NCBI GenBank assembly: GCA_965197865.1
Contig: CBDANZ010000002.1
Span: forward strand, 558,001-622,000
Source: CBDANZ01 sp965197865
Lineage (GTDB): Bacteria > Acidobacteriota > Vicinamibacteria > Vicinamibacterales > CAVVIG01
DNA length: 64,000 nucleotides
Direction: 5' to 3'
Positions within the stretch are counted from its first letter, which is position 1; each line of letters begins with the position of its first letter. The notes beneath the pieces were generated by a model. The model saw nothing but the letters and a program-made list of their open reading frames with translations, made no database searches and was not told the origin of the DNA. Made by a program: the position numbers and the translations under genes. Of the stretch, positions 48,007-57,429 are shown piece by piece.

Positions 48007-49104
48007 CTACAGCTCGGCCAGAGCATCGTGGAAGGCGCGACGGAGGTCGCGAATCTGGGCCATTGTGCCGCCCCGGCACACGCGGTTCGCCAGCAGCACA
48101 AAATAACGATCCCGCGGCGGATCGATCCAGAGCGACGCGCCGGTAAAGCCAACGTGGCCAAACGCCGCCGGCGACATGCGGGTGCCGCACGACGAGATCG
48201 GGCGCATGGTGTCCCAGCCGAGCGCACGCGAGCTGCCAGAAACGAAGGTCTTTCTCGTCGCGCGCGCAACGAGCGGGGGAGCGAGCGGCGCGGGAATCGC
48301 CTGGTCGCCCCGCGCGCCCCGCAGCACCGCACGCGCGAAACCACCGACGCCCGAGGCCGTGCCGAAAAGACCGGCATGGCCCGCCGCGCCTCCGAGCGCG
48401 GCGGCGTAGTTGTCATGAACCTCGCCCATGAGTAGTCGGCCTCGCCGCAGATCGTCATCCAGAGGCCAGGTCGGCGCCGTTCTGGCCCGCACGGCCTCCG
48501 GGATGCGTAATACCAGCGTCCGCTCGGAGGCGTCCTGATCGCGCGCGCCGTCCGACTCCAGTCGGACTATCGAGAGCGCCGGTGCAACAACCCGGTCGAA
48601 CAGCGCAGGGAGTGACCGTTTGGCACGATCGGCAACGAGCAGTCCGAGCAGGATGAAGCCGAGATCGCTGTAGATCGATTTAGTGCGCGGCTCGTACTCG
48701 AGCCGCATCGTGCAGATGTCATACTCGAACTCGCGTCGTCCTCTTGGCGGCGTGTCGACCAATCGTGCCGACAGTCCGCTCGAATGTTCGAGCAAATCCT
48801 GAACGGTTACGCTTTCGCGGTCCTCGCCGCGCCATTCCTGAAAAAACGCAGCCACGGGCTCTCTGAGATCGAGCGCGGCATCGGCAACCAGTTGCATTAC
48901 CACACTGGTCGTGGCGATCGGCTTGGTCAGGGACGACAGGTCGAAGACCGTCCTCTCCTCGGATGCCAAGGCCGCCTCGTCGAAGGTCAGGGTGCCCAGC
49001 GCCTCGCGCCATAGCACGCCGTGGCTCTCGCCGACTTCGGCCACGGCACCCGGGAAGATGCGGTCCTCGATTGCGCGCAAGAGAAGCCCACTGGCAGCTT
49101 CCAC
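48007..49104 (-). CDS. Serine hydrolase of the class C beta-lactamase family
   Basis: This is a 365-residue protein. The SxxK nucleophile motif is SSLTK (Ser58, Lys61); the YxN-type motif is YSDLGFILLG; the third motif is HVGFTGASLWID. There is no signal peptide, so it would be cytoplasmic, as in some peptidoglycan-recycling or esterase members. It lies next to a GlcNAc-kinase-like gene and murQ, which favours a role in muropeptide recycling. A true beta-lactamase is unlikely without export. Confidence 0.85.
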   Translation of the reverse strand: MEAASGLLLRAIEDRIFPGAVAEVGESHGVLWREALGTLTFDEAALASEERTVFDLSSLTKPIATTSVVMQLVADAALDLREPVAAFFQEWRGEDRESVTVQDLLEHSSGLSARLVDTPPRGRREFEYDICTMRLEYEPRTKSIYSDLGFILLGLLVADRAKRSLPALFDRVVAPALSIVRLESDGARDQDASERTLVLRIPEAVRARTAPTWPLDDDLRRGRLLMGEVHDNYAAALGGAAGHAGLFGTASGVGGFARAVLRGARGDQAIPAPLAPPLVARATRKTFVSGSSRALGWDTMRPISSCGTRMSPAAFGHVGFTGASLWIDPPRDRYFVLLANRVCRGGTMAQIRDLRRAFHDALAEL

Positions 49105-49155
49105 GGCAGGGCGATGAAGGATAACGGCTTAAGAATAGCATAGGACTTGCCGCCC

Positions 49156-50093
49156 ATGCACGTTCTCGGAATCGATGCCGGGCGGGACGAGGACGGTGTG
49201 GCTCCTCGCCGATGAACGGGAAGCTGTGCTGGCCACCAGTCTCGGGCCTGGCGTGATCCTTCAGTCCTCGGCCGAACTCGAGGTCGAAAAAATGCTCCAT
49301 CGCGTGATGGAGGAGGCGCTGGGGGACCGCGGTCGTCCGGCGGTCGTCTGCTTCGGGATCGCGGGCGTCGATCGCGACGACGACGCGAGGGTTGTTGGCG
49401 CGATCATGCGGCGCATCAGCCCTGGCTCTCGGGTCCTCGTGGTCAACGACGCGCTCATCGGGTACGTGGCCGGCGTCGACGACGCGCCTGGGATTGTCGT
49501 CGTCGCCGGAACGGGATCCATCGCGTACGGCCGCAACTCGCACGGCGTGGCCGCGCGCGCCGGCTGTTGGGATCACGTGATTGGCGACGAGGGCAGGCGG
49601 ATACTGGATCGGACAGCGGGCCCTGGCCGCTATCGTGCGCGAGGTCGATAGACGCAGTCCACGTACTGAGCTCACCAAGGAGTCGTGGTGGCCCACTTCG
49701 GCGTACCCGACGCCGCAGGACTCGTTTTGCATCGTGTACAAACGCGACGTGCCACGCCTCAGTATCGTCATGGTCGGACCGATCGTTCAACGGGCGGGGA
49801 ATCACGGCGACGGGGTGGCCATGCAGATTCTCGATCGCGCGGCGGAAGAACTGGTCCTGGCGGCCGCGTCAGTGGCGTCCCGTTTGGAGATGCGCGGCGA
49901 CGGGTTTTCGTTCCTATTGGCGGGGGGAGTCTTTCGTGTCGTGCCGTGGCTGGTCGAGGAGCTCGGGCGTGGCCTGATCGAAGTCGCGCCGCGCGCCAAC
50001 GTCAAGGTCCTCATCGAAGAGCCGGCGGTCGATGCGGTCTCCCTCGCGCTTGCCCACGCTCGCCACGGCGCGGACCTGCCCAGATATGCGTAA
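49156..50093 (+). pseudogene. Frameshifted N-acetylglucosamine kinase-like gene (BadF/BcrA ATPase family)
   Basis: The ATG at 49156 opens MHVLGIDAG, then a one-base gain near 49178 moves to TVWLLADEREAVLATS, CFGIAGVDRDDDARVV, PGIVVVAGTGSIAYGR and IGDEG. A second gain near 49595 leads to GYWIGQRALAAIVREVDRRS. A short segment reads VAHFGVPDAAGLVLH in another frame, and the rest is IVYKRDVPRLSIVMVGPIVQ and FSFLLAGGVFRVVPWLVEEL. Four one-base indels are required. All family motifs (phosphate-binding DAGGT, AGTGSIAYG, GDEGSGYW, AGG) are otherwise present. It would phosphorylate GlcNAc or a muropeptide sugar. Confidence 0.65.
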
Positions 50094-50126
50094 AGATCCA
50101 GCGACACTAGGCAGCAGGCCTGGCGA

Positions 50127-51059
50127 TTATCCGACCTCCAGCAGCTCCTTGAGACGCGGCTCGACGTCTTCGCCGATCGCGTCGCGCACGAAATTGTGCG
50201 CCTTCCGCAGTTTGGCCGCCGCCTTGACATAGGTCAGCCTTGTTTTTTGCATCACGATTGCCGCCTTGTCGTTCCAATGCGCGCGCCGGAGCAGCTTGTC
50301 GGCCTCATCGTACTGGAGGCCCGTGACCATGGTGAGGATGCGGCGCGCGCGGTCGCGCAGTTTCTCCGACCCCGTCTGAACGTCCACCATCAGGTTCCCA
50401 TACGTCTTCCCGATGCGGATCATCGAGGCCGTCGTCAGCATGTTGAGGACGATCTTGGTTGCCGTCCCCGCCTTGAGCCGCGTCGACCCGGCGATGACTT
50501 CTGGCCCGACGGCTGGCGCGATCGTCAGGTCCACAAACACTTGCAGTTCCGTCAGCGGATCGCAGGTGACAAAGATGATTTTCGACCCCGCGCGCCCCGC
50601 GGACGAACTGAGTCATGCCGCTCGCCGACACGCCAATCATGACGTCCTTCTTCGTCGGGCGGAGGGGATTGACCGACCGCGCGCCCTCCTCGTAGTTGTC
50701 TTCGACCCCTTCCCACGATCGCACGACGGCATTCTTGCCGCCGGCCATGATCGCGAGTACGACGTCGGGGGGGGGGGGGTGCCGAAGGTGGGGGGCATCT
50801 CCGCCGACTCGAGGACCCCGAGCCGCCCGCTCGTCCCCGCCCCGACGAAAATGACGCGCCCACCGCGCCGCAGCGCCTGGGTGATAATATCCACGCCGAC
50901 GGCGATTCGCTCCTTTTCGTGGTGAACCGCCGCCAGTACCTTACGATCTTCATTGAGCATCCCTTCGACGATGTCGTCGGCGGACAGCTTGTCGATGGCG
51001 AGCGTTGCGGGGTTGATAGCTTCAGTTGGAAAAGACTCGTATTTGGAATGGACCGGCAT
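50127..51059 (-). pseudogene. murQ: Frameshifted N-acetylmuramic acid 6-phosphate etherase
   Basis: The N-terminal frame from the ATG at 51059 reads MPVHSKYESFPTEAINPATL and GRVIFVGAGTSGRLGVLESA, then PPTFGTP. A run of 13 G (50767-50779, C on this strand) shifts the frame. The next frame reads MAGGKNAVVRSWEGVEDNYE and IGVSASGMTQFVRGA; a deletion near 50590 returns to the final frame (KIIFVTCDPLTELQVFVDLT, then AGSTRLKAGTATKIVLNMLT) and a normal C-terminus. Every conserved MurQ block is present, so two indels are the only defects. MurQ turns MurNAc-6P into GlcNAc-6P and lactate in wall recycling. Confidence 0.75.
50767..50779. repeat. Homopolymer tract, 13 G
   Basis: Thirteen consecutive G inside murQ, exactly where the reading frame is lost. 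Eleven or fourteen would keep the frame. Confidence 0.9.
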
Positions 51060-51185
51060 GCTCAAGGGACCTCGAACAAACTTTGCATACTAGCACAGTC
51101 GTCAGTCGTCGGTGGATCGCTCAGCGCTCACCGCCTACAGCCGACGGTTCGCCATTTTGACTATCGACGGTAGATTGTCAACTGT

Positions 51186-52106
51186 ATGGCTGTGACCCGG
51201 ACACTGTCACGCGTCATTGACAGCTACCTGAACCACCTTCGCGTCGAGCGACGACTCGCCCAACACACTCTCGAGAGCTACGCTCGCGATCTTCGAGCGC
51301 TCGCGAGATTCGCAGCCGCGGCCCAGACCAAGATCGAAGCGCTCGATCGGCGGGCCCTCGAGGCCTTCGTTCGGCGGCAGAGAGCGAAAGGCCTGTCGCC
51401 GCGATCGATTACGCGCGCGGTGGCGGCCGTGCGCGGTTTATATCGGTACCTCCTTCTCGAAGGGCGACTGAAGCAAAGCCCAGCTGACGATCTGACTCCT
51501 CCGCGCGCCTGGCCGGCGCTTCCGAAATTTCTCTCGCCGGAGCAGGTCGGTGCCTTGATCGCGCAGCCCGACGTGTCCACGCCGCTCGGCCTGCGCGATC
51601 GTGCCATGCTCGAAGTGCTGTATGCCACCGGCATGCGCGTCTCCGAGCTCGTCGCCATTCGTTTCAGCGATCTTCACCTCGACGCCCACTATCTGACGTG
51701 CATCGGAAAAGGCGACAAGGAACGGCTGATTCCGATCGGCGAGCAGGCCACCGAGTGGATACACCGCTACCAGTGTAACGGCCGCACAGCGCTCGTCGGG
51801 CGGCAGCAGCGTCCGGGCGCCCGTTCATTGCCGCGGCTCTTCGTGAACGCGCGAGGCGGGCCGCTCAGCCGTGTCGGCTTCTGGAAGATCCTCAAGGCCT
51901 ACGGACGCCACGCCGGACTGCCGGGTTCGTTGAGCCCGCACGTGGTGCGTCATTCCTTCGCGACGCACTTACTCGAGCGCGGGGCTGATCTTCGCGCGAT
52001 TCAGATGATGCTTGGGCACGCGGATCTTTCGACCACCCAGATCTACACGCACGTGTTCGAGGCGCGGCTGCGAACCATCTACGATCGCTTTCACCCTCGC
52101 ACGTGA
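51186..52106 (+). CDS. xerD: Tyrosine recombinase XerD
   Basis: This is a 306-residue site-specific recombinase that resolves chromosome dimers at dif. The N-terminal SAM-like domain (LARQTL-type: VIDSYLNHLRVERRLAQHTL) is followed by the catalytic domain: Arg in YATGMRVSELVA, Lys in CIGKGDKERLIP, H-x-x-R in SPHVVRHSFATHLL, His in MLGHADLSTTQIYTHV with the nucleophilic Tyr. Length and motif spacing are those of housekeeping XerC/D. Not associated with a mobile element here. It is 50 bp upstream of metK. Confidence 0.93.
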   Translation: MAVTRTLSRVIDSYLNHLRVERRLAQHTLESYARDLRALARFAAAAQTKIEALDRRALEAFVRRQRAKGLSPRSITRAVAAVRGLYRYLLLEGRLKQSPADDLTPPRAWPALPKFLSPEQVGALIAQPDVSTPLGLRDRAMLEVLYATGMRVSELVAIRFSDLHLDAHYLTCIGKGDKERLIPIGEQATEWIHRYQCNGRTALVGRQQRPGARSLPRLFVNARGGPLSRVGFWKILKAYGRHAGLPGSLSPHVVRHSFATHLLERGADLRAIQMMLGHADLSTTQIYTHVFEARLRTIYDRFHPRT

Positions 52107-52156
52107 TTTCTGTTACACTGCCCGCTTGTCCAGAACACGTAAGAAGGAGCGCCGGC

Positions 52157-53308
52157 ATGAGCCGTAACGGACGGCATCTGTTCACTTCGGAATCGGTCAC
52201 CGAAGGACATCCCGACAAGATTGCCGACCAGATCTCGGATTCGATTCTTGACGCCATCCTCGCCGAAGATCCCGTCGCACGCGTGGCGTGTGAAACCCTC
52301 GTCACGACCGGTCTCGCCGTCATCGCCGGCGAGATCACGACCTCCGCCCGGATCGACTTTCAGGATGTCGTACGCGGGACCATCAGAGACGTTGGGTACA
52401 CGCGGGCGAAATACGGCTACGACGCAGACACCTGCTCGGTGCTGTCGGCCATCCATCGGCAGTCTGGCGACATCGCCATGGGCGTCGACATCGGCGGCGC
52501 CGGTGACCAGGGGTTGATGTTCGGGTACGCGTGCACGGAAACCGAAGAGCTGATGCCGATGCCGATCATCCTCGCGCACAAGCTCACCCGAGGGCTGTCG
52601 TGCGCGCGGCGCGACGGCATGCTCGAGTACCTGCGCCCCGACGGCAAGTCGCAGGTCACCGTCGAATATGAGGGTACGCGGCCGATCCGCGTTGGCGCCG
52701 TTGTCGTGTCGAGCCAGCACAGCCCGGCCGTCACGAACGACCGGATGCGCGAGGACATTTCGGAAAAGATTATTAAGCGTGTCATCCCCGCGAAGATGAT
52801 CGACAGGAACACCAAGATCTACGTCAACCCTACCGGACGCTTCGTGGTCGGCGGACCGCAGGGCGACGCTGGCGTCACCGGCCGCAAGATCATCGTCGAC
52901 ACCTACGGCGGCACGGCGCCGCATGGCGGCGGCGCGTTTTCAGGCAAGGATCCCACAAAAGTGGACCGATCGGCGTGTTACATGGCTCGCTATATCGCGA
53001 AGAACCTTGTTGCCGCAGGCATCGCGGACCGTGCGCTCGTGCAACTGGCCTACGCTATTGGCGTGGCCGACCCGGTGTCGGTGATGGTCCACACCGGGGA
53101 GACCGGCCGCATTCCTGAAGAGACCATTACCCAGCTCGTGCGGTCGCACTTCAAGCTTACGCCGCGTGCGATCATCGACGAGCTCAATCTGCGGCGGCCC
53201 ATCTATAAGAAGACGGCGGCATTCGGTCATTTCGGTCGCGTCGAACCCGAGTTCACGTGGGAGCGGACCGACAAAGCGGCCGCGCTCCGCTCGGAAGCGC
53301 AGCTCTAG
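52157..53308 (+). CDS. metK: S-adenosylmethionine synthetase
   Basis: This is a 383-residue enzyme that makes SAM from methionine and ATP. The ATG at 52157 follows AAGGAG. All blocks are present: FTSESVTEGHPDKIADQISD, GAGDQGLMFGYA, the P-loop-like GGGAFSGKDPTKVDRSA and the C-terminal VMVHTGETGRIPEE. No SAM riboswitch fits in the short 50-bp leader. Confidence 0.97.
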   Translation: MSRNGRHLFTSESVTEGHPDKIADQISDSILDAILAEDPVARVACETLVTTGLAVIAGEITTSARIDFQDVVRGTIRDVGYTRAKYGYDADTCSVLSAIHRQSGDIAMGVDIGGAGDQGLMFGYACTETEELMPMPIILAHKLTRGLSCARRDGMLEYLRPDGKSQVTVEYEGTRPIRVGAVVVSSQHSPAVTNDRMREDISEKIIKRVIPAKMIDRNTKIYVNPTGRFVVGGPQGDAGVTGRKIIVDTYGGTAPHGGGAFSGKDPTKVDRSACYMARYIAKNLVAAGIADRALVQLAYAIGVADPVSVMVHTGETGRIPEETITQLVRSHFKLTPRAIIDELNLRRPIYKKTAAFGHFGRVEPEFTWERTDKAAALRSEAQL

Positions 53309-53321
53309 CCGATAGAAAATC

Positions 53322-55037
53322 GTGAAGCGTCTCCTCCTGGCAGCGGCGGCCCTCACGGCCGCCGCTGCTGTTTGGGTTGGCGTCTCGCTCCCGCCCGCGC
53401 GACTGACGCTCAGGAGCAACCAGACCAGCGACGGCACGGTCGCCGGCAACCTTCACATTCACAGCAGAGATTCCGACGGCGGCGGCTCCCTAGACGAAAT
53501 TGCCGCAGCCGCCTCCCGCGCGGGGCTGAAATTCATCGTCTTGACCGACCACGGGGACGCGACCGGCCAGCCCAGTGCACCCGTCTACCGCGAGGGCGTC
53601 CTGTGTCTGGGCGGTGTCGAAATCAGCACCGCCGGCGGCCACTACCTGGCGATTGGCTTGCCGGAGGCGCCTTATCCGCTCGGTGGGGAAGCGCGAGACG
53701 TCGTCGAAGACGTCAAGCGTCTCGGAGGGTTCGGGATCGCCGCACACCCCGATTCCCCAAGGGACGATCTGCGCTGGCGCGACTGGACGACGCCATTTGA
53801 CGCGCTCGAGATCGTCAACCCCGACACGAGCTGGCGCGTCCACGTGCAGCAGCGGGGATGGCGCCCGAAGCTGCGCCTCCTTGAAGCGCTCGCGACGTAT
53901 CCGTTCAGGCCCGGCGAGACGATCGCCGGCCTACTGGATGAGTCGCCCGCCCTGCTGACGCAGTGGGCGTCGCTCACACGCAGCCGGCGCGTGGTCGCAC
54001 TCGCCGGCGTCGACGCACACGCCAGGATCGCGCTCGACAACGTCGACGCGCGCAATAGCTCGTATGCACTGCCATTCCCGAGCTACGAGGCCTCCTTTCG
54101 GGCGCTGTCTGTTCACGTCCGAACGGCAGGCCCACTCACAGGCGACGCACCCGCTGACGCCAAACTGGTGATCGATGCGCTTCGCGAGGGACATCTCTAT
54201 GTCGCGCTCGATGGCGTAGCTTTCCCGCCCTTGTTCGAGTTCACGGCAACCGGCCAGAAAGGCGTCGCGCGCGAAGGCGACGAGATCACGGCCGGTGGTC
54301 CGCTGATGTTGCGGGTGCGCAGCAACCGGCCGGCAGCGTTCACGACAACCATCTGGCAGGGCATGCAGGTCTTCGCGACCAGCGATGCGCCCGACTTCGC
54401 AGTCGCAGCGCCCGACGCGCCGGCCGTATACCGTGTCGAGATCCGCGCGACTGACGACCGGCGCCGGCCACCGTGGATCCGGAGCAACCCAATTTACGTC
54501 CGCGGCGGCGGGCCGGCCAGCACGGTCACGGGACGGCCGGCGGCGCGAGAAAGCCAGACACTCTTCGACGGCCGCGACGCTTCCGGTTGGAGTGTGGAAG
54601 CAGATCCAACCTCGCTCGTGGCGCTTGACTTGATCCAGGGCCCGGAAGGCGGCGAGCTCCGGGTGAGATATGGTCTGTCGAGCGGCCCGCCCGTCAGCCA
54701 ATTCGCCGCCTTGACGCTGTTCCCGCGAGGCGGGTTGGCGTCCCACGATAGATTGACGTTCACCGCGCGCGCCCAGCGACCGATGCGGATTTCAGTCCAA
54801 TTGCGCGCGGCGGTGACACCGCCGCAGGACGACCGCTGGCAGCGCTCGGTTTACCTCGACACGGTCGGGCGCGGGCAGACGGTTTACTTCGACGACTTTA
54901 CTCCGATCGGGGTGACAAGCACGTCGCGGCCGCCGCTAGCCGCCGTCCACAGCCTCGTCTTCGCCATCGACACGACCAACACTAAGCCCGGGTCCTCAGG
55001 CCGCGTCTGGATCAAGAACGTGGCGCTTCAGAGGTAG
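53322..55037 (+). CDS. Exported PHP-domain phosphoesterase-like protein
   Basis: This is a 571-residue protein. The start is GTG at 53322 followed by a signal peptide (MKRLLLAAAALTAAAAVWVG). The PHP domain (residues ~40-240) has its metal-binding motifs: GNLHIHSRDSDGG, VLTDHGDATG, GGVEISTAGGHYLAIG and FGIAAHPDSP, plus a late ALAGVDAHARI. The C-terminal half is beta-rich with no clear family. Acidobacterial proteins like this are probably phosphoesterases or peptidoglycan/sugar-linked hydrolases; substrate unknown. The first codons overlap an 11-bp GC hairpin (53341-53367). Confidence 0.75.
   Translation: MKRLLLAAAALTAAAAVWVGVSLPPARLTLRSNQTSDGTVAGNLHIHSRDSDGGGSLDEIAAAASRAGLKFIVLTDHGDATGQPSAPVYREGVLCLGGVEISTAGGHYLAIGLPEAPYPLGGEARDVVEDVKRLGGFGIAAHPDSPRDDLRWRDWTTPFDALEIVNPDTSWRVHVQQRGWRPKLRLLEALATYPFRPGETIAGLLDESPALLTQWASLTRSRRVVALAGVDAHARIALDNVDARNSSYALPFPSYEASFRALSVHVRTAGPLTGDAPADAKLVIDALREGHLYVALDGVAFPPLFEFTATGQKGVAREGDEITAGGPLMLRVRSNRPAAFTTTIWQGMQVFATSDAPDFAVAAPDAPAVYRVEIRATDDRRRPPWIRSNPIYVRGGGPASTVTGRPAARESQTLFDGRDASGWSVEADPTSLVALDLIQGPEGGELRVRYGLSSGPPVSQFAALTLFPRGGLASHDRLTFTARAQRPMRISVQLRAAVTPPQDDRWQRSVYLDTVGRGQTVYFDDFTPIGVTSTSRPPLAAVHSLVFAIDTTNTKPGSSGRVWIKNVALQR
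53341..53367. other. Perfect 11-bp hairpin in the start of the PHP gene
   Basis: CAGCGGCGGCC (53341-53351), loop CTCAC, GGCCGCCGCTG (53357-53367), then CTGTTTGGG. It is 33 bases after the metK stop, so it could terminate metK or control translation of the next gene. Confidence 0.5.
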
Positions 55038-55046
55038 AAGGAATTC

Positions 55047-57404
55047 TTATGTCCGGACCGTGAGCATCATGTAGACCGCTGCAGCGCCGAATAAGATGTT
55101 TGGTGCCCAGGCTGCAAGCACGGGCGCAAGCAAACCGCCCGATCCAAAGGCTCCGAACAGGCTCATTGCCAGGAAGTAGAAGATCCCCAGCAGGATGCCG
55201 ATGCCGATGCCGTACAGGGCGCCCCGCCGGCCGGTCGTGATCGCGAACGGCACGGCGAGCAGCGTCATGATGACCGTGACGAAGGGAAAGGACACCTTCC
55301 TGTGCAACGCCACGGCGTACGGAACGATGTTCGCTCCACTGGCGCGAAGCTGTGAAATATACTCGCGCAACTGTCCGTAGGTCATCTGATCGGCGAGCGG
55401 CACCTCAGAAATGAAGTAGCTCGGTGGTTCGAGGAGAAGTACCTCATCCGCGATCGGCGTGTACTTCACGGCGGCGTCGTTGCCCCCGCTCAGAACCGGC
55501 GCGAACTCGCGCCGCCAGCCCTTATGGCCGTGCCACACACCCGGCAGAGGACCAGCGAGTCCGACCTCGCGCGTGAAGCCCGCATCGGTCACGTTCGTCA
55601 TCGAGCGCAGGCGCCACGACCGTTCGTCGACATCGTACACGCGCAGGCGAGTGAACCGGCTGTTGACCGGATTGAAGAGCTCGTAGTGATAGATATCGCC
55701 CGACAATCCGACCTTCCACTGCCGATTGAGTTCGGACACCGGCTGGGGCCACCCGCGAATCTGCGCCTCGAGCCGGTCGGCCTCTCGATTCGTGTAGGCG
55801 AGCACCCGCTCCTGTAGCGCGAACAGAACGACGCTCGCCGCCAGCGCAAAGACGACCAGCGGCGCGACCGTGCGAAATAAACTGATGCCGCACGCCCGCA
55901 TGATGAGGAGCTCGCTATTCTTTGTCATCACGCCAATGGTCACGAGCGTCGCGACGAGCACCGATATCGGAATCACAAAATAGACAAACTGTGGAGTCTC
56001 GAAGAAAAAGTACCGGCCGAGTACCGCGGTTGTTGTCTCGCCCCTGAATAGCTTGTCGATCATGTCGATGAAGGTCGAGATGTAGAAAATACCCAGGAAC
56101 GATACGACCCCGAGGGCGAGCACGCGGCTGTATTCGCGCGCCAGGTACAGGTCGAGAAGCCTCGGCAGTGGCACGTTCACGTGGGGAGCGCGAATCTTCA
56201 CGGCGAGGCGCCGCTGCTCGATTGAACGGGAAGCGGGGGAGACGTCTGGAGCGGCGGCCGGGCGGCTCCGCCAGAACGCCGGAGGGGTGAAGCGAAGCGG
56301 CCGATCGCCAGCCTTTGTTCGCCACGCCATGAGCACGACCGCGCCCGCCGCCATGATGACATTGGGAAGCCACGCCCCCCACTCGGGGCTGAGCCGCCCG
56401 CCCATGGCAAACGCGCGGAACCCGTACACCAGCACGTAGTAAATGAAGATGACGCCGAACCCGAGCACGAAGCTCGCGAGCCTCCCGCCTTTGTGGTTGC
56501 TCGCACCAAGGGCAAGACCGATCAACGCGAGTATGGGACAGGTGAGTGGAAACGCGAGTTTGTACTGAATCATGAAGCGCTCGGCGTAGGCCGGTGCGCC
56601 ACGCGCGGCGGCCTCGGCAATGCTGGCGCGCAGTTCGGCGAACGTCTTCTCCGGCGCGCCCTTCGGCGGCGCGGCCTTGAAGACGATCGCGGGATCGAGC
56701 GCCAGGGAAATGCTCTCGAATTGCGTGCTATCCAGCGCCTCCGGAGCCTGAATCGACGTTGTGTGACTCGTGCCGTCGAGAAGTTGAAGCTGCACGAGCT
56801 TATTTTCCTTATCCAGTCGAATCCTCCCTTCTTGCGCGACGTAGATAGTCGTGTACCCAGCGCGAGTCTCGTCGCCGACGAACACGCCCCGCCAGCCGCC
56901 TTCGGGGGGCAGATCCCGAACGTAAATGACCAGATGCGGGAATTCATCGAAAAACACGCGAGGGGACACCGCACTCTCAAGCCGCTCCGCCCACACGCTG
57001 GCGACAATCTCGCGGAACGCCTGGTTCGAACCGGGCAAGGCCACGATGATCTGGTAGGCGGTCGCCGCGGTTCCGACAAGCGCCACGAGCGCGACCGGGC
57101 GCAGCAGCCGCATCAGACTGACTCCGCACGCCTGCATCGTCATGAACTCGCGGTCGGCAGACACGCGTCCGAAGCCCACGAGGATACCCAGAAGCACCGC
57201 CATCGGGATCGTCAGGCTGAGCTGCGATGGCGCGAGCAGCATCAAAGCCGTCGCCACGGTCGAGAATTCCACCCCCCTGGCGATCAGCGACTCGGCGCGC
57301 TGAACAATGGGCGGGATCATCAACACGAAGGTGAGGACCACGAGCGCAATGGCGAAGGGAAGGGCTATCTCGCGGACGAGGTAGCGGTCCAGGATCTTGA
57401 ACAC
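55047..57404 (-). CDS. lptFG: Fused LptF-LptG lipopolysaccharide export permease
   Basis: This 785-residue protein joins two YjgP/YjgQ-family permeases, each with six helices and a periplasmic beta-jellyroll. The first half (residues ~1-375) starts MFKILDRYLVREIALPFAIA, with RVSADREFMTMQACGVSLMR. The second half (residues ~415-785) starts LLDLYLAREYSRVLALGVVS, with MTKNSELLIMRACGISLFRT. The repeated 'E[FL].[MI][MR]ACG[VI]S' coupling-helix motif appears once in each. Together with LptB they extract LPS. The usual form is two separate genes. It lies between convergent genes (PHP gene, GH57 relic). Confidence 0.93.
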   Translation of the reverse strand: MFKILDRYLVREIALPFAIALVVLTFVLMIPPIVQRAESLIARGVEFSTVATALMLLAPSQLSLTIPMAVLLGILVGFGRVSADREFMTMQACGVSLMRLLRPVALVALVGTAATAYQIIVALPGSNQAFREIVASVWAERLESAVSPRVFFDEFPHLVIYVRDLPPEGGWRGVFVGDETRAGYTTIYVAQEGRIRLDKENKLVQLQLLDGTSHTTSIQAPEALDSTQFESISLALDPAIVFKAAPPKGAPEKTFAELRASIAEAAARGAPAYAERFMIQYKLAFPLTCPILALIGLALGASNHKGGRLASFVLGFGVIFIYYVLVYGFRAFAMGGRLSPEWGAWLPNVIMAAGAVVLMAWRTKAGDRPLRFTPPAFWRSRPAAAPDVSPASRSIEQRRLAVKIRAPHVNVPLPRLLDLYLAREYSRVLALGVVSFLGIFYISTFIDMIDKLFRGETTTAVLGRYFFFETPQFVYFVIPISVLVATLVTIGVMTKNSELLIMRACGISLFRTVAPLVVFALAASVVLFALQERVLAYTNREADRLEAQIRGWPQPVSELNRQWKVGLSGDIYHYELFNPVNSRFTRLRVYDVDERSWRLRSMTNVTDAGFTREVGLAGPLPGVWHGHKGWRREFAPVLSGGNDAAVKYTPIADEVLLLEPPSYFISEVPLADQMTYGQLREYISQLRASGANIVPYAVALHRKVSFPFVTVIMTLLAVPFAITTGRRGALYGIGIGILLGIFYFLAMSLFGAFGSGGLLAPVLAAWAPNILFGAAAVYMMLTVRT

Positions 57405-57429
57405 AGCTGAGAGCTACTAGACAATAGCA

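Noticed and set aside
48007..49104. Antibiotic-resistance beta-lactamase
   Set aside because: It has the SxxK family motif but no signal peptide, and it lies in a wall-recycling cluster; resistance is not supported.
51186..52106. Phage or integron integrase
   Set aside because: Length, motif spacing and housekeeping neighbours fit XerC/D; there is no attachment site or cassette nearby.
52107..52156. SAM riboswitch upstream of metK
   Set aside because: Only 50 bases separate xerD and metK and none of the SAM-I core is present.
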